From NCBI GenBank assembly GCA_020866945.1, contig JAJBVW010000167.1, forward strand, positions 1 to 9,048: a stretch of 9,048 nt of DNA, given 5' to 3'. The position numbers and the translations under genes were made by a program. This DNA is from Oscillospiraceae bacterium. Lineage in GTDB: Bacteria > Bacillota > Clostridia > Oscillospirales > Oscillospiraceae. This document shows positions 6,151 to 9,048 of this stretch, piece by piece. Numbering within the stretch: the first letter of the stretch is position 1; each line of letters starts with the position of its first letter. The notes beneath the pieces are model-generated. The model did no database searches, was not told the origin of the DNA, and saw nothing but the letters and a program-made list of their open reading frames with translations.

Positions 6151-6225
6151 GGAAGCCTCCCCTGAAAGGGGAGGTGGCAGCGCCTCCGGCGCTGACGGAG
6201 AGGTTTCCCCCGTAACCGGCACTAC
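6151..6225 (+). repeat. Palindromic interspersed repeat, copy 3
   Basis: The first 24 bases (GGAAGCCTCCCCTGAAAGGG and onward) are identical to copy 1. The variable hairpin here is CAGCGCC-TCC-GGCGCTG, again fully paired but different in sequence. The conserved tail GGAGAGGTTTCCCCC then GTAACCGGCACTAC follows. A partial second tail, GGAGAGAGGTTCCCCCC, follows at 6227-6242 and reaches the Rpn N-terminal fragment. Confidence 0.75.
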
Positions 6226-6425
6226 CGGAGAGAGGTTCCCCCCACGCCGCTGTGCATTAGGGCAATCTTATGCTCTGCGTCCCCGCGGCCCAGGACGATA
6301 TTCAAAAGCAGCTCGGTGCCCTCGAAGTTGTCCTCAAAAACCAGGCCAAGAAACTCATCGTCAAAAATGCGGAGCGCCTGGATCCGCTCCCAATCCCGCT
6401 CCCGCAGGTGGCTTGCGCTGTCCAT
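6222..6425 (-). pseudogene. N-terminal fragment of an Rpn-family PD-(D/E)XK nuclease/'transposase'
   Basis: The 67-codon remnant starts MDSASHLRERDWERIQALRI and continues FDDEFLGLVFEDNFEGTELL, then LNIVLGRGD. From memory, 'LR..DD.F...VFEDN.E.TELLLNI.LGR.D' is the standard opening of Rpn-family recombination-promoting nucleases, which are usually near 270-300 aa. I chose the ATG at 6425 because GGGAGGTGG lies just upstream; an earlier in-frame ATG at 6488 would precede the promoter. The last ~12 residues are read from repeat DNA and end at a TAG inside it. The catalytic D...ExQ region is missing. The tail of the gene survives at 5703-5939. The original gene probably ran 6425 to 5703, driven by the promoter at 6452-6480. 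Confidence 0.75.
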
Positions 6426-6451
6426 GACTGCCACCTCCCTCACACAGGTAT

Positions 6452-6480
6452 AGCATACCATAAAGTCAGCGGTTTGACAA
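6452..6480 (-). promoter_or_regulatory. Promoter of the Rpn remnant
   Basis: On the minus strand TTGTCA (6480-6475) and TATGCT (6457-6452) are 17 nt apart, a good housekeeping-type promoter. The predicted start is near 6445, about 20 nt before the ATG, leaving room for GGGAGGTGG. It is intact although the gene it served is broken. Confidence 0.65.
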
Positions 6481-6499
6481 GAGACCATCTCCCTCCCCG

Positions 6500-6553
6500 C
6501 ACAAACAAACCCCCTCTCCCCGAGGGGAGAAGGGGTTGTCCGCGTTTCCGCGG
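6500..6553 (-). terminator. Double-hairpin terminator of the tannase-like gene
   Basis: After the stop at 6595 the minus strand first forms CCGCG-GAAA-CGCGG (6553-6540), a stem capped by a GNRA tetraloop. Then comes a 14-bp stem, AACCCCTTCTCCCC with GGGGAGAGGGGGTT (6537-6508), containing one wobble pair, followed by TTTGTTTGTG. The second hairpin and T-rich tail make a convincing intrinsic terminator. Confidence 0.75.
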
Positions 6554-6594
6554 AATAGAGGAAAGGAATGAAAAGAATGAATCGTATATAGGAT

Positions 6595-8532
6595 TTAGGC
6601 GGCGGGACTGGTCACGCCGAAGTAGTGGAGGGCGTAGGTGCCGTCGGCGGCCACGAACTCGTCATAGCTCATGGCGTTTTCCTCGAACCAGTCCTCGAAG
6701 GCCATAGCCACGGGGGCCTCGAAGTTCTCCGCGTCAATCAGGCCGTAAAGCTCCTCCTCGTGGCCGTCCATCTCCGGGACACAGTCCATATAGGCCTTCA
6801 GATAGCTCTTATAGGCGTCCATAGAGGTGTCACCAGAGCCGGACATGGGCCAGCCGCCGTCGGAAAGCTCCGCGTCAGAGGCCGCCTCGGCGGTATCCGC
6901 GGTGCCCTCGGCGCAGATGGCGTGAACCCACTCCACGAAGGTGCCGGTGCTCTCCCCCTCGTCGGATCCGTGGGGCATATCCCACACGAGGCTGTAATCG
7001 ACCTCAGACCCGGCAGCCAGAGCGGACAGGCACAGGTTATAGGCGATAGAGAAGCTGGTATGCTCGTCGGCAGTGCCGTTGCGGGTGCGCCAGTATTGGG
7101 CGGGATCTGCATCCTCCTCGCCGGCGGCGACGGCCAGCATAATCTGGGTGGCGTTCATGAGATAGGTCTGCTCCTGGATGTCCTCGCGGTTGGCCTGCTC
7201 GATATAGGCGTCAACATCCTGGTCATCGAAGCCCTCCATGGCGCTGTATTCGTCGTAATTTGCCTCCAGCACGGCGGCGACGGAGGCGCTGAAGTGAACG
7301 CCGTCCTCGTCAGCGGTGCCGAAGCCGTCGCCCTCCTCGGTGGCGAAGAAGGTGTCAAAGCCGGGGATGTCCTTATTCCGGGACAGGCCCGTGCCGTTCA
7401 GGAATCCGGCTATGTCGGTGACGGACCAGGTGCCGTCCTCGTTCTCCACAAGCCAGGAGTCCGGGTCGCTCAGGGTGGCGTAATAGCCCTCCCAGCTGTC
7501 CGTCGCCTCGCCGGAGGCGGAGGAGGAAGCATAGCCCTCGGCCTCGATCCAGGCGTTCAGGGCGTCGGAGATGTTTTCAAGGATCTGGTCATAGTAGGAG
7601 CCGCTGCGCGGGTCAGGGGTGCCGTCCTCGGTCAGGTCGAAGGTAAGGGCCTCCCCCTCCTCATTCACGAGGCCAAGGCTGTTGATATACTCGCAGTAGG
7701 CCACCGCCAAATCCTCCTGGAGGGCCAGCTGGAACTCGGAAAACTCTATGGTGCCGCTGAACATGGTGACGACGCTGGTCGCGCCCTGGTCATACCACAT
7801 CCAGGCATAGGCGAGGTCTGCGTTATTCAGATCCGCGATGGGGCAGAAGCACATGGAGCCGTAGATGTCGTCGCGGATGGTGGAGGTATAGGTGCCGTCC
7901 GCATTGAGGACGATGCCAGCCGCGCCAGCCTCATACAGATCCTCATAATAGGCGGCCATGTTGCCGGTGGCCCCCAGGATAGAACTCATCTGACCGCCGC
8001 CGGAGGAGCCGAGGGAGATGATCTTCTCCTTGTCGCCGGGGATGACCCCGTCGTTGAGGCGCAGGCAGCGGACGGCGGCCTTCTGGTCAACCACAGGAGC
8101 GGGCATTTTGCCGGTGCCATCCTCCGCGTTGCGGCTGCGCGCGCCGACGCTCACGAACACGACGCCCTCCGCGAGAAAGGTGGGGTTGGCCCCGCTGGGC
8201 CTGGAGCTGTTCCAGCCCATGCAGTTGTTCTCGATGATAATGGGGGCGGTCTCGGCGGTATAGCCGTTGCACTCGCCGCCGTCAATGTAGGCCGCGGGAA
8301 CATAGATGTTCATGTACTGGTACGTAGCATTCACAACGTTTGTGCAGTACTGGACATTCGTGAGGGAATAGTAGCTGCCGTCGGCGCTCAGCGTCCAGGC
8401 GGGGTCTGCAATGGTCAGGGCCGCGTCCGCATCGGACACCGCCTCCCCGCTCGCCTCGTCAGAGGCGAACGCCATCGTCCCCAGGCTGAACACCAGACAC
8501 AGGCACAGCAGGATGGATAATAGCTTTTTCAT
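6595..8532 (-). CDS. Secreted tannase/feruloyl-esterase-like alpha/beta hydrolase
   Basis: This is a predicted exported serine esterase, probably acting on gallate or other phenolic esters outside the cell. I chose the ATG at 8532 (645 aa): MKKLLSILLCLCLVFSLGTM begins a signal peptide with likely cleavage after AFA (Ala23), and GGGAGG lies 10 nt upstream. The nucleophile is Ser177 in LGSSGGGQMSSILGATGN, followed by CPIADLNNADLAYAWMWYD, as in bacterial tannases. The acid is Asp489 in YWRTRNGTADEHTS and the base is His521 in WDMPHGS. The 32-residue Asp-His spacing equals that of Lactiplantibacillus plantarum tannase (Asp419/His451, from memory). Ser177 to Asp489 is about 55 residues longer than in that enzyme, implying a larger lid. 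About 124 acidic residues follow His521, where that enzyme nearly ends. There is no LPxTG or membrane anchor. ASGEA linkers occur near residues 27 and 340. The substrate is unproven. Confidence 0.8.
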   Translation of the reverse strand: MKKLLSILLCLCLVFSLGTMAFASDEASGEAVSDADAALTIADPAWTLSADGSYYSLTNVQYCTNVVNATYQYMNIYVPAAYIDGGECNGYTAETAPIIIENNCMGWNSSRPSGANPTFLAEGVVFVSVGARSRNAEDGTGKMPAPVVDQKAAVRCLRLNDGVIPGDKEKIISLGSSGGGQMSSILGATGNMAAYYEDLYEAGAAGIVLNADGTYTSTIRDDIYGSMCFCPIADLNNADLAYAWMWYDQGATSVVTMFSGTIEFSEFQLALQEDLAVAYCEYINSLGLVNEEGEALTFDLTEDGTPDPRSGSYYDQILENISDALNAWIEAEGYASSSASGEATDSWEGYYATLSDPDSWLVENEDGTWSVTDIAGFLNGTGLSRNKDIPGFDTFFATEEGDGFGTADEDGVHFSASVAAVLEANYDEYSAMEGFDDQDVDAYIEQANREDIQEQTYLMNATQIMLAVAAGEEDADPAQYWRTRNGTADEHTSFSIAYNLCLSALAAGSEVDYSLVWDMPHGSDEGESTGTFVEWVHAICAEGTADTAEAASDAELSDGGWPMSGSGDTSMDAYKSYLKAYMDCVPEMDGHEEELYGLIDAENFEAPVAMAFEDWFEENAMSYDEFVAADGTYALHYFGVTSPAA

Positions 8533-8577
8533 GATGTGTTGTCCTCCCAAAAAAATTGCGCCACACTCGCATTGTCA

Positions 8578-8607
8578 TATTTTTGGCTTTACCATCATTC
8601 CCGTCAA
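8578..8607 (-). promoter_or_regulatory. Weak candidate promoter of the tannase-like gene
   Basis: On the minus strand TTGACG (8607-8602) and AAAATA (8583-8578) are 18 nt apart. The match to consensus is only moderate. It lies about 45 nt before the ATG and is the best candidate in the gap. Confidence 0.33.
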
Positions 8608-8620
8608 ATGTAAACCCCTC

Positions 8621-8660
8621 TGGCTCAAACAACACAATTCCGGCCCAAACAACACAAAGG
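8621..8660. repeat. Two 20-bp tandem repeats upstream of the tannase-like gene
   Basis: TGGCTCAAACAACACAATTC is followed directly by CGGCCCAAACAACACAAAGG. The two match at 15 of 20 positions, with CAAACAACACAA identical. The pair lies just upstream of the candidate promoter and overlaps the edge of the thiolase terminator. It could be a tandem regulator site or chance duplication. Confidence 0.5.
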
Positions 8661-8683
8661 ACGGGCCGAAGCCCGTCCTTTGT
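8650..8683 (-). terminator. Terminator after the thiolase gene
   Basis: A 13-bp perfect stem, ACAAAGGACGGGC and GCCCGTCCTTTGT (8683-8654), is capped on the minus strand by TTCG closed by a C-G pair, a very stable tetraloop. GTTGTTTGG follows. It is also a stable hairpin on the plus strand. It separates the thiolase transcript from the tannase-like gene. Confidence 0.75.
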
Positions 8684-8744
8684 AGTGGTTAGTGATTGAT
8701 GATTGGCAGTTAGCAGCAGCCCGCGCACAGGCCGCAGCCCCCTT

Positions 8745-8771
8745 GCTTTAAAAGGCTCCGCCTTTTAAAGC
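8745..8771. repeat. 27-nt palindrome across the thiolase stop codon
   Basis: GCTTTAAAAGGC and GCCTTTTAAAGC form a perfect 12-bp inverted repeat around three bases. It contains the TAA stop of the thiolase. No T-run follows on the minus strand, so it may protect the 3' end of the mRNA rather than end transcription; the stem at 8650-8683 does that better. Confidence 0.6.
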
Positions 8772-9048
8772 AGCTCGAAGACTCCCGCCGCGCCCATGCC
8801 GCCGCCGATGCACATGGTAACGAGGGCGTACTTTCCGGCGGTCTCCGGGTCCTGGAGGTAGTCCAGGGCCTTCATGGTCAAAAACGCGCCGGTGGCGCCC
8901 ATGGGATGGCCCAGGGCCATGGCCCCGCCGTAGGGGTTGGTCTTGGTCATATCGAAGCCCAGGGTGTCGATGCAGGCGAGGGACTGGCTGGCAAAGGCCT
9001 CGTTCAGCTCCACGACGTCCATCTGCTCCACGGTCATGCCCACCTGGG
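8765..9048 (-). CDS. Acetyl-CoA acetyltransferase (thiolase), C-terminal part
   Basis: This is a cytoplasmic enzyme that joins two acetyl-CoA to acetoacetyl-CoA, or the reverse, commonly in butyrate or fatty-acid metabolism. About 94 codons are present. The gene starts beyond the right edge, and the in-frame GTG at 9043 is an internal valine, not a start. Visible thiolase C-terminal motifs are VELNEAFASQSLA, NPYGGAMALGHPMGATG (the catalytic His in GHP) and the catalytic Cys in CIGGGMGAAGVFE. The N-terminal nucleophilic Cys lies outside the window. Neighbouring butyrate-pathway genes may lie upstream but cannot be seen. The protein ends ELL, and the stop sits in a palindrome. Confidence 0.93.
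   Translation of the reverse strand, partial: QVGMTVEQMDVVELNEAFASQSLACIDTLGFDMTKTNPYGGAMALGHPMGATGAFLTMKALDYLQDPETAGKYALVTMCIGGGMGAAGVFELL

Larger units (their letters stand above)
5937..6260. mobile_element. Composite repeat insertion replacing the middle of the Rpn gene
   Basis: Between the recognisable C-terminal (up to about 5939) and N-terminal (from about 6261) Rpn coding sequences lie about 320 bp made of inverted copy 2, a linker with another palindrome, and copy 3. The ends carry loosely inverted motifs, CGTTTAACGCAGTGC at the left and CTGTGCATTAG at the right. No transposase is encoded, so it would be a non-autonomous, MITE-like element or a repeat-driven replacement. Because the catalytic middle of the gene is absent, this is not a simple insertion. 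The boundaries are approximate. Confidence 0.5.

Noticed and set aside
6107..6213. Short plus-strand frame beginning TTG after AAAGGAGAGG and reading through repeat copy 3
   Set aside because: It is mostly repeat sequence (KPPLKGEVAAPPALTERFPP type). This is a common false gene call in genomes with these palindromes.
6625..8520. 631-codon plus-strand open frame opposite the tannase-like gene
   Set aside because: The minus-strand protein has a signal peptide, catalytic triad, ribosome binding site and terminator. The plus-strand translation is a Gly/Ala/Val/His-rich mirror of it without motifs.

Overview
The window looks like a chromosomal segment from a GC-rich gut Clostridia, most likely Oscillospiraceae (an Oscillibacter- or Flavonifractor-like genome). 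This placement is inferred from the strong GGAGG ribosome binding sites, GC-rich codon use, the lipoprotein and secreted-protein style, and interspersed CCTCCCC/GGGGAGG palindromic repeats. It is not proved from the window. Every gene I can support lies on the minus strand, so transcription runs from high to low coordinates.

In transcription order: (1) The last ~94 codons of a thiolase (acetyl-CoA acetyltransferase), whose start lies beyond the right edge, followed by a 13-bp terminator stem. (2) A secreted 645-aa tannase/feruloyl-esterase-like alpha/beta hydrolase (6595-8532) with a readable Ser/Asp/His triad, an inserted middle region and an unusual acidic C-terminal extension. (3) The wreck of an Rpn-family (PD-(D/E)XK nuclease/'transposase') gene. 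Its promoter, ribosome binding site and N-terminus (to 6425), and its C-terminus (from about 5939) and terminator, are intact. The catalytic middle is missing, and about 320 bp of palindromic repeat DNA sits in its place. (4) A complete branched-chain-amino-acid-type ABC import operon, livK-livH-livM-livG-livF (356-5483). It has a good sigma-A promoter overlapped by an inverted repeat, hairpins in the livK-livH gap, 8-nt overlaps at livM/livG and livG/livF, and a strong terminator. (5) A gene-free left end (1-291) packed with palindromic repeats, including a ~96-nt near-continuous hairpin.

The liv genes form one machine: LivK binds ligand outside the membrane, LivH and LivM form the channel, and LivG and LivF hydrolyse ATP. 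The tannase-like enzyme and thiolase are separate units with their own control signals. The points most worth a second look are the Rpn remnant, whose surviving 59-aa C-terminal ORF has a Shine-Dalgarno encoded by a family protein motif, and the repeat family, whose copies keep hairpin shape while changing stem sequence.
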